Made by a program: the position numbers and the translations under genes
The notes under the pieces: model-generated
Told to the model about the DNA's origin: nothing
The model's database searches: none
The model's input: only the letters and a program-made list of their open reading frames with translations
Source of the DNA: Croceibacterium_A sp035555595
Lineage (GTDB): Bacteria > Pseudomonadota > Alphaproteobacteria > Sphingomonadales > Sphingomonadaceae
Assembly: GCA_035555595.1 (NCBI GenBank)
Contig: DATMGK010000073.1
Location: forward strand, 1-64,000
Direction: 5' to 3'
DNA: 64,000 nucleotides
Shown: piece by piece, positions 34,077-42,964 of the stretch
Position numbering within the stretch: position 1 is the first letter of the stretch
How the letters are laid out: the number at the start of each line of letters is the position of its first letter

Positions 34077-34565
34077 TTAGTCGAGCAGCGCCAGTTGCAC
34101 TTGCCCGCGACCGGCGCGGACCAGGCCGATCTCGTCGGCGGCGGCGCGGGACAGGTCGATCACGCGGTTGCCGTGGAACGGGCCGCGATCGTTGATCCGT
34201 ACTATCACCGATTGCTCGCCCCGGCTCACCCGAACCCGGCTGCCGAAAGGCAGGGTGCGGTGCGCGGCGGTGTACTCTGTGGGGTCGAAGGCTTCGCCGC
34301 TGGCGGTCTTGCGGCCCGCGAACTCGGCGCCGTACCAGCTGGCCATGCCGCCGCCGATGTCGTCACCCGCGTCTTCGGCTTCGGTGGTCTCGATTTCGGA
34401 AGCCTCAAACCGCGGCAGCTCCGCGTCCTCAGCCGGAACAACCTCGTCCGCCACAACAGCGGGCTCAGTCTCAGCAGCCGCCAGCGCCGCAGTCAACGAA
34501 CCGCCGAGCAGGGCAGCGGCCAGCGAAGCGCGTAGCAGCATGGTTCTTGGATTCCCGTCCGCCAT
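34077..34565 (-). CDS. RlpA-like double-psi beta-barrel protein
   Basis: Predicted periplasmic RlpA-family protein, possibly a septal lytic transglycosylase. The 162-residue product has a leader (about residues 1-31, RASLAAALLGGSLTAALAAA), an acidic Glu/Asp-rich linker, and then a double-psi barrel: GGMASWYGAEFAGRKTASGE, the AAHRTLPFGSRVRV strand, and VRINDRGPFHGNRVIDLS with the catalytic-type Asp. No C-terminal SPOR domain is present, unlike E. coli RlpA. Start is MADGNPRT at 34565, with AGGAG 11 bases away; MLLRAS (34541) is an alternative. Confidence 0.88.
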   Translation of the reverse strand: MADGNPRTMLLRASLAAALLGGSLTAALAAAETEPAVVADEVVPAEDAELPRFEASEIETTEAEDAGDDIGGGMASWYGAEFAGRKTASGEAFDPTEYTAAHRTLPFGSRVRVSRGEQSVIVRINDRGPFHGNRVIDLSRAAADEIGLVRAGRGQVQLALLD

Positions 34566-35353
34566 GGCCCGGGACTCCTAAGGAGGCAAAAAGAGTCGGG
34601 ATACCCACCCGCATTCATCCCGCCCCAGTTCGGCCACACTTCGTCCGTTCCCAAACCGCCTCCCCGGCAAAAGCAGGGGCTCAGGCGAGTCAAAGCCAGA
34701 ATGCTCGAAGGCATCGTTCAATGTTGAAATGGGGCACCAAAAGAGAAATGGGGCCAGCCTCGCGGCCGACCCCACTCTCGCCGGCGTGTGGGCCCCGAAG
34801 GACACTTTACGCCCGGCGTCTTCAAAGCCGCTATGACATATCCCCGAAGGGATGTGCCGGGGAGCGGCGTCTCTGTCGCCCGGCGCTCGCGCCGGCGCCG
34901 GTTCCGTCAGCGGCGGGTCTCGGATCACGAAGATCGATTCCGTGCCAACCGTCGGTTCCGCGACCGAGTCTTGTCCATCCTTGCTTCAGGCGGTTCGGCG
35001 TTGTCCGAAGACGCTGCGTCACCTCGGCATGGACTTCAAAGTCCGGTCTTGTCGATTTTGCGCCTTCGCGATTTCAGTGGATCGGTTTGGTTTACCCGAA
35101 GGGCTCCCGCTCCGTTCCTCCACCGCGCGGCATCTCGCCATCGCGTCGATACGGTTCCGAAATCCCTTCTCCGCCGCTGGCCTTTCAGCCTTTGCCTCGG
35201 AAGGGCCAATCCCCGTTCGATAAGTTGAAGGTGCGCCGCCCGGATGATTCGGGCAATGGGCCAGCGCGCCATTTATCCACTTCTGGCGCTATTGCCAGTG
35301 GACAAGGCTGGATAACTCCACCGTCCGCCGCAAAATGGCAAAACCGGGTGAAA
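34566..35353. other. 788-base stretch without a convincing gene
   Basis: Lies between the rlpA-like gene and argG, both on the minus strand. A plus-strand frame stays open through most of it, but its translation is Pro/Arg/Ser-rich, has no recognisable fold or ribosome binding site, and looks non-coding. Small hairpins occur, for example ATCCC-CGAA-GGGAT at 34841-34854. One variant of the interspersed repeat lies at 34664-34689. No tRNA or known structured RNA was recognised. It could be the long leader of the rlpA-like gene or decayed DNA. Confidence 0.5.
34664..34689. repeat. Variant half copy of the interspersed inverted repeat
   Basis: CTCCCCGGCAAAAGCAGGGG followed by CTCAGG resembles the left arm of the element (TCCCCGC..GCGGGGA). 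It translates as SPAKAGAQ, similar to the IPAKAGIQ reading of the copy at 33225. Confidence 0.4.
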
Positions 35354-36571
35354 TTATCGCCGATCGCGCTGCGCCAATAGCCGCAACCGCAGCGCATTCA
35401 GCTTGATGAAGCCGGCGGCGTCCTGCTGGTCATAAGCGCCGGCATCGTCCTCGAACGTCACATGGCGTTCCGAATAGAGGCTGTTCGCGCTCTTGCGGCC
35501 GACCACCTGCGCCAGCCCCTTGTAGAGCTTCAGCCGCACGGTGCCGGAAACTTTCTCCTGGCTTAGGTCGATTGCGGCCTGCAGCATTTCACGCTCCGGC
35601 GCGAACCAGAAGCCGTTGTAGATCAGTTCCGCGTACCTCGGCATCAACTCATCCTTGAGATGCGCTGCGCCGCGATCCAGCGTGATGCTCTCGATACCGC
35701 GATGGGCCACGGCGTAGATCGTGCCGCCGGGCGTTTCGTACATGCCGCGGCTCTTCATGCCGACGAAGCGGTTCTCCACCAGATCGAGGCGACCGATGCC
35801 ATGCTTGCGGCCCAGATCGTTTAGTGCGGTCAGCAGGCTGGCGGGACTCATTGCCACGCCGTTCAGCGCCACACCGTCACCCTTCTCGAACTCGATCTCG
35901 ATGTATTCGGGCGTATCCGGTGCGTTTTCCGGGTTGTCGGTGCGCGAGAAGACGTAGTCCGGCACCTCCTGCCAGGGGTCTTCCAGCACTTTCCCTTCGG
36001 AGGACGTGTGCAGCAGGTTGGCATCGGTGGAGAACGGGCTTTCGCCGCGCTTGTCCTTCGGAACCGGGATCTGGTGTTGTTCCGCCCACTGGATCAGCGC
36101 TGTGCGGCTGGTCAGGTCCCACTCGCGCCACGGGGCGATGACCTTGATATTCGGGTCAAGCGCATAGGCGGAAAGTTCGAAGCGCACCTGATCGTTGCCC
36201 TTGCCGGTCGCGCCATGAGCCACGGCGTCGGCGCCGGTTTCGTGCGCGATCTCGACCAGTCGCTTAGAGATCAGCGGCCGCGCGATCGATGTGCCCAGCA
36301 GGTAATCGCCTTCATAGCGGGCATTGGCGCGCATCATCGGGAACACGAAGTCGCGCACGAATTCCTCGCGCAGGTCGTCGATATAGATGTGTTCCGGCCG
36401 GATACCCATCAGCTCCGCCTTCTGGCGTGCCGGTTCCAGTTCCTCGCCCTGACCGAGATCGGCGGTGAAGGTCACAACTTCGCAGTTGTAGGTGACCTGC
36501 AACCACTTGAGGATCACGCTGGTGTCGAGGCCGCCGGAATAGGCAAGGACGACGCGCTTGATATCAGACAT
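35354..36571 (-). CDS. argG: Argininosuccinate synthase
   Basis: Joins citrulline and aspartate using ATP in arginine synthesis. The 405-residue product starts at MSDIKRVVLAYSGGLDTSVI, with the N-type ATP-pyrophosphatase P-loop YSGGLDTS at 11-18. It continues through VTFTADLGQGEELEPAR, the citrulline-binding AHGATGKGNDQVRFE and DLVENRFVGMKSRGMYETPG. The frame extends 39 codons further upstream into the next gene's region; the shorter start fits family length. It is divergent from the DUF1801 gene. Confidence 0.97.
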   Translation of the reverse strand: MSDIKRVVLAYSGGLDTSVILKWLQVTYNCEVVTFTADLGQGEELEPARQKAELMGIRPEHIYIDDLREEFVRDFVFPMMRANARYEGDYLLGTSIARPLISKRLVEIAHETGADAVAHGATGKGNDQVRFELSAYALDPNIKVIAPWREWDLTSRTALIQWAEQHQIPVPKDKRGESPFSTDANLLHTSSEGKVLEDPWQEVPDYVFSRTDNPENAPDTPEYIEIEFEKGDGVALNGVAMSPASLLTALNDLGRKHGIGRLDLVENRFVGMKSRGMYETPGGTIYAVAHRGIESITLDRGAAHLKDELMPRYAELIYNGFWFAPEREMLQAAIDLSQEKVSGTVRLKLYKGLAQVVGRKSANSLYSERHVTFEDDAGAYDQQDAAGFIKLNALRLRLLAQRDRR

Positions 36572-36653
36572 GGACGTTGTTCTCCGGCGGGTAAGCGAGC
36601 AGAATGCGGCGCAGCCCCTAGGCCAGCGCGGGGTGCTCGGCAAGGAGAGAGAG

Positions 36654-37118
36654 ATGGCAAAGGCCGAACTCAAGACAGCCGCTAACAACGCAAGCGTCGC
36701 AGACTTCCTCTCCGCACTGCCCGACCCGCGCCAGCGAGCCGATGCACAGGCGCTCGATGCGCTCTATCGACGGGTGACAGGCCTCGAACCGAAGATGTGG
36801 GGACCGAACATCGTCGGCTACGGAAGCTATGAGTACCGCTACGAGAGTGGCCGTGCGGGAACGATGTGCAAGGCTGGCTTCAGTCCGCGAAAGGCGGCGC
36901 TCACGCTTTATCTTGCCGGGTCTTACGGCGACCAGCAGGCGGAGGCGGACGATCTGTTCGCGCGGCTGGGCAAGCATTCGACCGGCAAGGCCTGCCTCTA
37001 TGTGAAGCGGCTCGATCAGGTGGACCTGGATGTCCTCGAAAGGCTGGTGGCGCTCAGTTGGGAGAGGATGGATAGCCATCTGGCAGAGCAGGTGGCGAGC
37101 TTCGGCGCAAAGTCTTGA
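36654..37118 (+). CDS. DUF1801 domain protein
   Basis: Function unknown. The 154-residue product belongs to the DUF1801 group: VADFLSALPDPRQRADAQAL near the start, then KMWGPNIVGYGSYEYRYESG and LTLYLAGSYGDQQ. It ends with a helical region rich in charged residues (VDLDVLERLVALSWERMDSH). The start at ATG 36654 follows AAGGAGAGAGAG closely; an upstream extension to 36558 would overlap argG. Such proteins are often annotated as cytoplasmic of unknown role, some linked to iron-type YdhG folds. Confidence 0.87.
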   Translation: MAKAELKTAANNASVADFLSALPDPRQRADAQALDALYRRVTGLEPKMWGPNIVGYGSYEYRYESGRAGTMCKAGFSPRKAALTLYLAGSYGDQQAEADDLFARLGKHSTGKACLYVKRLDQVDLDVLERLVALSWERMDSHLAEQVASFGAKS

Positions 37119-37122
37119 ACAT

Positions 37123-37419
37123 TCAGCGCGCGCGGCGCGCGCCCACTTGCGGGTTAAGCTCGCCGATGCGGTTCAGCCACGCCTTGGGCTTGCGCAGCAG
37201 ATCGCGGGGATATTCCACCCTCAGTCCGGCGAGTTCCGCCATATGACCGACGAAGTGGATGCAATTGCGCGTATCCAGTTCGTATACTTTCCCGGCGCGT
37301 CACGCCACGCGGCCATTTCTTCTGATCTGCGCCAGCGGGGCATCGCTCCAGCAGACCAGCGCTGCGACGGTTAGCAGCAGACGGGCAAGAACCGCCCGCC
37401 GGAAGAATACCGGTGGCAT
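37123..37419 (-). pseudogene. Decayed gene for an exported small protein, interrupted by in-frame TGA
   Basis: Reading on the minus strand from ATG 37419, a signal-peptide-like start (PPVFFRRAVLARLLLTVAAL...APLAQ) runs 39 codons to TGA at 37300-37302. The same frame then continues for 58 codons of convincing protein sequence, RAGKVYELDTRNCIHFVGHM then AELAGLRVEYPRDLLRKPKA, to a second TGA at 37123-37125. The second part has normal codon use for this genome but no start of its own near its beginning. The simplest reading is a secreted-protein gene that has lost its middle and acquired a stop. A sequencing error could also explain the stop. Confidence 0.55.
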
Positions 37420-37484
37420 GCTACCTGCTCTGCATCCGGTGGGGGCGCACAAACATCGCGCGCCGCCCACGGCGGCAACGGGTG

Positions 37485-38762
37485 TTACTCCGCGGCCTGC
37501 GCCAGATGCCAGACGGGCGGCTCCTCGCTTTCGCGCAGACGCTCGCTCTCGTGGTGCATGAATTCGCGCGTCATCGGTATGGCGGCGCGATCCTTCACAT
37601 AGACCAGCTGCCAGTTGACCAGCTTGCCGTGGCGGAAGCTCTGCTCCGCGCCTGCAAGATAGAACTGCCACATGCGATAGAACGTCTCGTCGTACATGCC
37701 GACGATCTCGTCCTTGTGCATCACGGTGCGGTTGTACCACTCCTCCAGCGTGTGGCTGTAGTGGAAGCGCATGGCCTCCACGTCCATTACCTGCCAGCCG
37801 GCCTTCTCGCTTTCGCTCACCAGTTCCGACAGGGCAGGGATATAGCCGCCGGGGAAGATGTACTTGCGCGTCCAGGCATCGGTAAAACCGGGAGGGCCCG
37901 CGCGGCCGCAACAGTGGCTGAACATCACGCCATCGGGCTTCAGCAGCTTGGCGGTATGCTGGAAGAACTGCGGGTAATGCGGTGTGCCGACGTGTTCCAG
38001 CAGGCCGACGCTGCTGATCCGGTCGAACTGCCCTTCTACATCGCGGTAATCCATCAGCGCGAACTTGACCTTGTCGTCCACGCCCGCGGCTTTCGCACGT
38101 TCCTTGCAGAAAGCGATCTGGTCCGGCGCCAGCGCCACGCCCAGCACTTCGCAGCCGTAATGCTTGTTCAGATAGAGCGCCAGGCCGCCCCAGCCACATC
38201 CGATGTCCAGCACCTTCATGCCCGGCTTCAGATACATCTTCGCGGCGATGTGGGCCTTCTTGTCCAGTTGGGCCTTTTCCAGGCTCACATCCGGATCACG
38301 ATAGTATCCCATTGTGTATTGCCGGTCCTCGTCAAGGAACAGCTCGTACAGGCGCCGGGTCAGGTTATAGGTGTGTTCGGCGTTCTTGCGTGCCTTGCCG
38401 CGCAGGTTGATGCTGTCGATCTTCGCCAGCGTTTTCTGCGCGGCGGTGCGCAGCGGGCCCTTTGGCCTCAACGAAGCACCGCCATCGCGTTTCGCGTTCA
38501 TGGTCACGAACAGCACCATGTCACGGATGTCGTAAGGTTCTTCGATTTCCAGCCAGCCCCACATATAGGCTTCGCCGGCACCAACCTGGGGATAGCGGGC
38601 GATATGCGCGGCGGCCTTCCGGTTGGTCAGGCGCAGGTGCATCGGCCCACGGTCCATCGTTTCCGCGCCGGGGCCATATTCATAAATCTTGCCGTCGTAA
38701 TCGGTGATGATCAGACGGCCGGTACGGATCGCCTTCTTAAGAAACTTATCCAGCAGCCACAT
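37485..38762 (-). CDS. Cyclopropane-fatty-acyl-phospholipid synthase family methyltransferase
   Basis: SAM-dependent enzyme predicted to methylenate or methylate unsaturated acyl chains of phospholipids. The 425-residue product starts at MWLLDKFLKKAIRTG, with GGGGAG upstream. It has an N-terminal lipid-binding-type region and a methyltransferase core with VLDIGCGWGGLALYL near residue 182. ISSVGLLEHVGTPHYPQFFQ and a C-terminal region with the family block YIFPGGYIPALSELV follow. It resembles Cfa closely in the core, but a role in another lipid modification cannot be excluded. Confidence 0.9.
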   Translation of the reverse strand: MWLLDKFLKKAIRTGRLIITDYDGKIYEYGPGAETMDRGPMHLRLTNRKAAAHIARYPQVGAGEAYMWGWLEIEEPYDIRDMVLFVTMNAKRDGGASLRPKGPLRTAAQKTLAKIDSINLRGKARKNAEHTYNLTRRLYELFLDEDRQYTMGYYRDPDVSLEKAQLDKKAHIAAKMYLKPGMKVLDIGCGWGGLALYLNKHYGCEVLGVALAPDQIAFCKERAKAAGVDDKVKFALMDYRDVEGQFDRISSVGLLEHVGTPHYPQFFQHTAKLLKPDGVMFSHCCGRAGPPGFTDAWTRKYIFPGGYIPALSELVSESEKAGWQVMDVEAMRFHYSHTLEEWYNRTVMHKDEIVGMYDETFYRMWQFYLAGAEQSFRHGKLVNWQLVYVKDRAAIPMTREFMHHESERLRESEEPPVWHLAQAAE

Positions 38763-38839
38763 GCAGCCCGTCTCCCCTATGTAGCCGGGCAATAGAACGA
38801 CGGGCTTGCCCCCTGTCAATCATCGTATCGAGCAATAGG

Positions 38840-40690
38840 TTACGCCTTGCCGTTGATATAGCGGTCTACGGTGTGGGCCAGCACGTCCAGCGGCGAATTT
38901 CCGCCTTTGACCACCGCATCGTTGAACCCGCGCAGGTCATAGCGTGGGCCCATGGCCTGCTGCGCTCGGGCGCGCAGGCGCACGATTTCGCTGTGGCCCA
39001 CCTTGTATCCGCAGGCCTGCCCTGGCCACGAACAATAGCGATCGACTTCGCTTTCAACCTGCGAGCGCTTGTTGCCGTTGCGCTCCATGAAAAAGCTGAT
39101 GCCCTGCTCACGGGTCCAGCGCTTGCGGTGCAATCCGGTATCCACGACCAGCCGGCAGGCGCGGAACGCCTGATCCTGAAGATAGCCCAGCCGCCATGCC
39201 GGGTTCTCGTCATAAGCGCCCAGTTCGTCCGCCAGTTGTTCGGCATACAGCGCCCACCCTTCGGAGAAGGCGTTGAAGGCCAGAATGGACCGGATCAGCG
39301 GCAATTGATTGGAATATTCGCCTTCCCACACATGGCCGGGGATGGTTTCGTGATGGACCAGCGTCGGCACGTCGAATTTCCGGTGCAGGTCGGTGGTCCG
39401 CAGGTTGATCCACATCTTGCCGGGGATCGATCCGTCCTTGCTGCCCGCGCCGCCATAGGCGGTGGGCGCGCCCGGTTCTTCGGCCAGAGGCAGGCGGCGG
39501 ACTTCCAGATCGGCGCGGACCACGGTGGAAAAGGCGCGCGGCATCTGCGCGCGAATCCACGCGATCCGCTCCTGAATGAAGGCCATGATTTCCGCCCGGC
39601 CGGGATCGCCATCCGCGAACTTGAAGCGCGGGTCTTCGCCCAGCGCGGTCATGCGGTCGCCCACGGACCCTTGGGTATAGCCCAGATCGCGCAGGATCGG
39701 GTCCATCCGGCCATGAATTTCATCGAGCTGGGTCAGGCCCATCTCGTGAATTTCCTCGGGCGTCATGCGCGTGGTGGTGCTGGCGCGCAGGCCCCAAGCA
39801 TACCATTCGTCGCCATCGGGCCGCGCCCACGTTCCGGCATCGTCGGTCGCCAGCGGCTGTTGCCGCTTCAGTTCGGCAAGCTGGCGCTCCAGCGCGGCCG
39901 CGATCGGCCCGGTGGCGATGGGCTTTGCCCGCGCAGCCCAGTCGCCGGAAAGATTCGCCTCTGCCGTCTTGCGCGCCAGTGCATCGACTAGCGTGCCGCC
40001 CGCATGGGCATCGGCCAGAGAGGCTTCCATCTGCGGAATCGCCTTGGCGAGCAGGAAGGCAGGCGGGATCAGCCCGCGCGCAGCGGCGGCGCGTACACGC
40101 TCCAGCTCTCCCTCCAGCGCCGCCGGGACGGCTTCCAGACGAGATAGATAAGCGTCCGCATCAGCGGCATCGCGCACCGGCTGGTCGGAATCGAAAAAGC
40201 GGGGGAAGTCGATATATCCGCCCACGTTCTGGATCACGACATAGGGCGTATTGCGCCACGATCCCACGGCCACGTCGCCATAGGGCTGGGCGAAACCGTC
40301 CAGCGCGGTGGCATAGGCGCTTTCGACCACTTCGAAACTGGTGCGGGTCGCGGCGTCCAGCACGGATGTGTCCACCGCGCGCACCCGGTTCAGGTCGGTG
40401 CGCAGCGTCGCGGCATAGGCGTCTATGCCCTGCGGCGTCAGATCCTTCAGCCTGCCTCTCAGGGCGGCATGGGCGCCCACATCCACACCCAGCGTCGTCG
40501 CCCGCTCCGGCTCATGCGTCAGGAGGTTATAGGCGATCTCGTCCAGCAGAGCGTGGGGGTCGATCCCCGTTCCCTGAGCTCTCATGTCCTGGGAAAGCGT
40601 CGCGCAGCCCGGAACGGTCATCATCGCAACACCGGCGCCAAGCCCGCCAAGGGCCTGACGCCGGGTGAAGGTTTCATTTGTAATCGGCAT
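38840..40690 (-). CDS. DUF885 family Tat-exported lipoprotein, putative metallopeptidase
   Basis: The 616-residue product has a twin-arginine leader with lipobox (TRRQALGGLGAGVAMMTVPG followed by C), so it is probably exported folded and lipidated. The body is the DUF885 alpha-helical fold related to M32-type carboxypeptidases, with HHETIPGHVWEGEY near residue 448 as likely zinc site and AFNAFSEGWALYAEQLADEL after it giving the third ligand. Substrate unknown. The gene follows no close same-strand neighbour: a 77-base gap separates it from the methyltransferase downstream. Confidence 0.9.
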   Translation of the reverse strand: MPITNETFTRRQALGGLGAGVAMMTVPGCATLSQDMRAQGTGIDPHALLDEIAYNLLTHEPERATTLGVDVGAHAALRGRLKDLTPQGIDAYAATLRTDLNRVRAVDTSVLDAATRTSFEVVESAYATALDGFAQPYGDVAVGSWRNTPYVVIQNVGGYIDFPRFFDSDQPVRDAADADAYLSRLEAVPAALEGELERVRAAAARGLIPPAFLLAKAIPQMEASLADAHAGGTLVDALARKTAEANLSGDWAARAKPIATGPIAAALERQLAELKRQQPLATDDAGTWARPDGDEWYAWGLRASTTTRMTPEEIHEMGLTQLDEIHGRMDPILRDLGYTQGSVGDRMTALGEDPRFKFADGDPGRAEIMAFIQERIAWIRAQMPRAFSTVVRADLEVRRLPLAEEPGAPTAYGGAGSKDGSIPGKMWINLRTTDLHRKFDVPTLVHHETIPGHVWEGEYSNQLPLIRSILAFNAFSEGWALYAEQLADELGAYDENPAWRLGYLQDQAFRACRLVVDTGLHRKRWTREQGISFFMERNGNKRSQVESEVDRYCSWPGQACGYKVGHSEIVRLRARAQQAMGPRYDLRGFNDAVVKGGNSPLDVLAHTVDRYINGKA

Positions 40691-40728
40691 GACCGGCTTT
40701 TCGCCGCATCTGCCGGATCAGGTCAAGC

Positions 40729-41097
40729 TCAGTCGAGGAAAGACGCGGGCACCTTGCCGCCGTTCTTCGCCAGCGCCTGCATGGTCTGGCGGTGCAGCAG
40801 GATGTTATCTTCGGCCGAACCGGAATAGCTGGTGTTGCCCAGTTCCTGCGCCAGCTCTTTGCGGTTTTCGTAGCTGGAATCGATGCCGACCACTTTCAGC
40901 AGGTCCACGATGGAGGTGCGCCAGTTCAGCTTGTCGGCGCCCGGCAGGGCGTCCAGCCGTGCTTCCACGTCCACTTCTTCGATTACCTGCGGCTGCGGCG
41001 CGACGGGCGCTGTCTGCGTTGTTGCTGCGGGGGCGGGAGCTTCCTGCGCCTTGGCCTTCCCGAAGATCGCGTTCTTGATCGAACTGAAAATACCCAT
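40729..41097 (-). CDS. DUF3597 domain protein
   Basis: A 122-residue protein of unknown role. It opens MGIFSSIKNAIFGKAKAQEA, has a Pro/Ala/Gln/Thr-rich linker, and then the DUF3597 domain (VDVEARLDALPGADKLNWRT, SIVDLLKVVGIDSSYENRKE, LAQELGNTSYSGSAEDN). This small helical domain is found in many proteobacteria and resembles LysM-adjacent stress proteins in layout, but no function is established. It is divergent from the DUF937 gene. Confidence 0.88.
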   Translation of the reverse strand: MGIFSSIKNAIFGKAKAQEAPAPAATTQTAPVAPQPQVIEEVDVEARLDALPGADKLNWRTSIVDLLKVVGIDSSYENRKELAQELGNTSYSGSAEDNILLHRQTMQALAKNGGKVPASFLD

Positions 41098-41278
41098 GGA
41101 AATCTCCTCTGCCTCAGAGTGGAAAAGCTGGACCCCACACCGTTTACGAGACTCTGAAGACTCGGTGGTGACTTCTGTTCCCGGCCGGATGGCTCTAAGA
41201 GGTTCCTCGGGTTCGAGGCGCGGGTCAACAACCAGGGACGGCTTTTACAAGCTGTTACAATTCGGAAAGAACTCTCGC

Positions 41279-41896
41279 ATGGATATGGTTCAAATACTGC
41301 GGAGCAGCGGCGGGCTTGATGCAATGGCGAAGCAACTGGGCGTAAGCCCGGCTACCGCCAAGGAAGGCGCCGAAGTTTTGCTGCCAGCCATTCTCGGTGG
41401 CTTCAAGAAACGCGGTCAAGCGGCCGGTGGGGGTGAGGCCGGAATTGGCGACCTCATCGGCATGCTCGGCGGCCTCGGCGGTGGCGGTCTGCTGGAAAGC
41501 GTGATCGGCCCGCAGGCGACCGATGTTTCCCGCGGCAACGATGTGCTGGGCCAGATTTTCGGCTCCAAGGATGTCAGCCGTCAGGTCGCCGGTCAGGCTT
41601 CGTCCACCAGCGGCATCAGCCCGGAACTGCTCAAGCAGATGCTGCCCATTCTGGCGATGCTGGTGGGCGGCTATCTCTCATCGCGCGCATCGGGCACCAG
41701 CGGCACCACGTCCGCGCCTACACCCGCGCCGGGCGGCGGCATTCTGGGCAACATTCTGGGGTCGGTGCTGGGTGGTGGCGGTTCGGCGGCGGCCGGATCG
41801 GGTCTTGGCGGGATCGGCGCGATGCTCGATCTTGATGGCGACGGAAATCCGCTGGACGACATCATCGGCATGGCGGGTAAGCTCGGCGGCCGATGA
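41279..41896 (+). CDS. DUF937 domain protein
   Basis: A 205-residue protein of unknown role. It opens MDMVQILRSSGGLDAMAKQL, then GVSPATAKEGAEVLLPAILGGFKKR, the repeated helix pair typical of DUF937 (YidB-like). It continues with glycine-rich stretches, SPELLKQMLPILAMLVGGYL, and a C-terminal DLDGDGNPLDDIIG that could bind calcium. The ATG at 41279 is preferred over upstream in-frame starts because GGAAAG lies before it and the extension is low quality. It overlaps the next gene by four bases (ATGA). Confidence 0.87.
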   Translation: MDMVQILRSSGGLDAMAKQLGVSPATAKEGAEVLLPAILGGFKKRGQAAGGGEAGIGDLIGMLGGLGGGGLLESVIGPQATDVSRGNDVLGQIFGSKDVSRQVAGQASSTSGISPELLKQMLPILAMLVGGYLSSRASGTSGTTSAPTPAPGGGILGNILGSVLGGGGSAAAGSGLGGIGAMLDLDGDGNPLDDIIGMAGKLGGR

Positions 41897-42102
41897 ATCT
41901 CGCAACTGTTCTATCCATCGTCATGCTGGCCGCGCTCGCACTCGTTGCGGGCGCGGTGCTGCTGTGGCGTCGGGGCCAGCGCGGCAAGGCCGGGCTGATG
42001 CTGGTGCTGGCCGCGATAATGGTGGCCAACGTGCTCATCTGGACGATTCCCGACAGCGGCGGCGTCGCTCCGATCGACCGCATGGAACAGGGGCCGGGCT
42101 AG
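41893..42102 (+). CDS. Small two-helix membrane protein
   Basis: Function unknown. The 69-residue product has two hydrophobic helices (LSIVMLAALALVAGAVLLW and GLMLVLAAIMVANVLIW) joined by a basic loop RRGQRGKAG. It overlaps the DUF937 stop by four bases, so the two are translationally coupled, and DUF937 proteins may thus be linked to the membrane by such partners. No family was recognised. Confidence 0.72.
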   Translation: MNLATVLSIVMLAALALVAGAVLLWRRGQRGKAGLMLVLAAIMVANVLIWTIPDSGGVAPIDRMEQGPG

Positions 42103-42152
42103 GAAGCCGGCCCCTTGTCCCTCTTGCTCGCCATCGCGCGCGAGGGTTCAGC

Positions 42153-42830
42153 CTACCGTTTCGGTATCTCCCACCTCACCGACCCGCTGTAGGTGCCCAG
42201 CACCTTGGCCCCGTTGCCGTCGGTCGCTGTGGAGAAGCGCGCCCGTCGTTCGATCAGGCGACAGGTCGTCTGATCCAGCAGGGTATCGCCGGTCGATGTG
42301 GTGATCTCGCAGCTCGATACACGGCCATTCGTGCCGATCACCAGCCGATAGCGGGCCGTGCCCTCGTTACCGTCCACCAGTGACCGGCGCGGATAATCGT
42401 CTGATGTGATCCATCCCTTTGCCTCATTGCTCGGCCGCGCCGCGACGGGCTGCGTGACCGGGATGGGGCGGGGTGTGGGCGTGATCGTCGGAATCGGGTC
42501 AGGGTTTGCAATCACATCTGTGACCAGCGTGGTCGGATCAAACACATCCACCGCTGTATCGGGAAAGGGGGCGATGGTGACTGGCGGCAGCGGCGCCACG
42601 ATAGGCGGCGCGACAGACGCGGTGGCTTCTGGCGGTTGGGTCGGCGTCGGATCGGGAATGGGCGGTACCTTGAAGTCTATGATCTCTTCCCGCTCCGGTG
42701 CCGCCTGCCTGACGCCGGTCATTGTCAGTCCGACGATTACCAGCAGGGCGATAGTGCCGTTTATCGCGATCGTTCCGGCCAGCGCTCCCGCGCGCCGTCG
42801 TGGGTCTTGCACCTGATTGAGATAAGACAT
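42153..42830 (-). CDS. TonB family energy-transducing protein
   Basis: Predicted to pass proton-motive force energy to outer-membrane transporters. The 225-residue product has a single N-terminal transmembrane helix (LAGTIAINGTIALLVIVGLT), a Pro-rich periplasmic spacer (PDPTPTQPPEA, ITPTPRPIPVTQP), and a C-terminal TonB domain with YPRRSLVDGNEGTARYRLVI and LLDQTTCRLIERRARF. No exbB or exbD gene is adjacent, so those partners must lie elsewhere. Confidence 0.9.
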   Translation of the reverse strand: MSYLNQVQDPRRRAGALAGTIAINGTIALLVIVGLTMTGVRQAAPEREEIIDFKVPPIPDPTPTQPPEATASVAPPIVAPLPPVTIAPFPDTAVDVFDPTTLVTDVIANPDPIPTITPTPRPIPVTQPVAARPSNEAKGWITSDDYPRRSLVDGNEGTARYRLVIGTNGRVSSCEITTSTGDTLLDQTTCRLIERRARFSTATDGNGAKVLGTYSGSVRWEIPKR

Positions 42831-42964
42831 GGCTCGCTCCTCTCCTTATCGGATCGCCCCGCGGGCGGATGAGGGCGATCATCGTAATGATGTAACATTA
42901 CTATAAGGGGTCGAGCGAAACAAGGCCCTGCGACGCAGGCCCTGTTTCAATCAGCCGACGATGT

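Noticed and set aside
34547..35380. Open plus-strand frame of 277 codons across the gap between the rlpA-like gene and argG
   Set aside because: The translation is Pro/Arg/Ser-rich without folds, has no ribosome binding site, and overlaps the start of the rlpA-like gene and the end of argG on the other strand.
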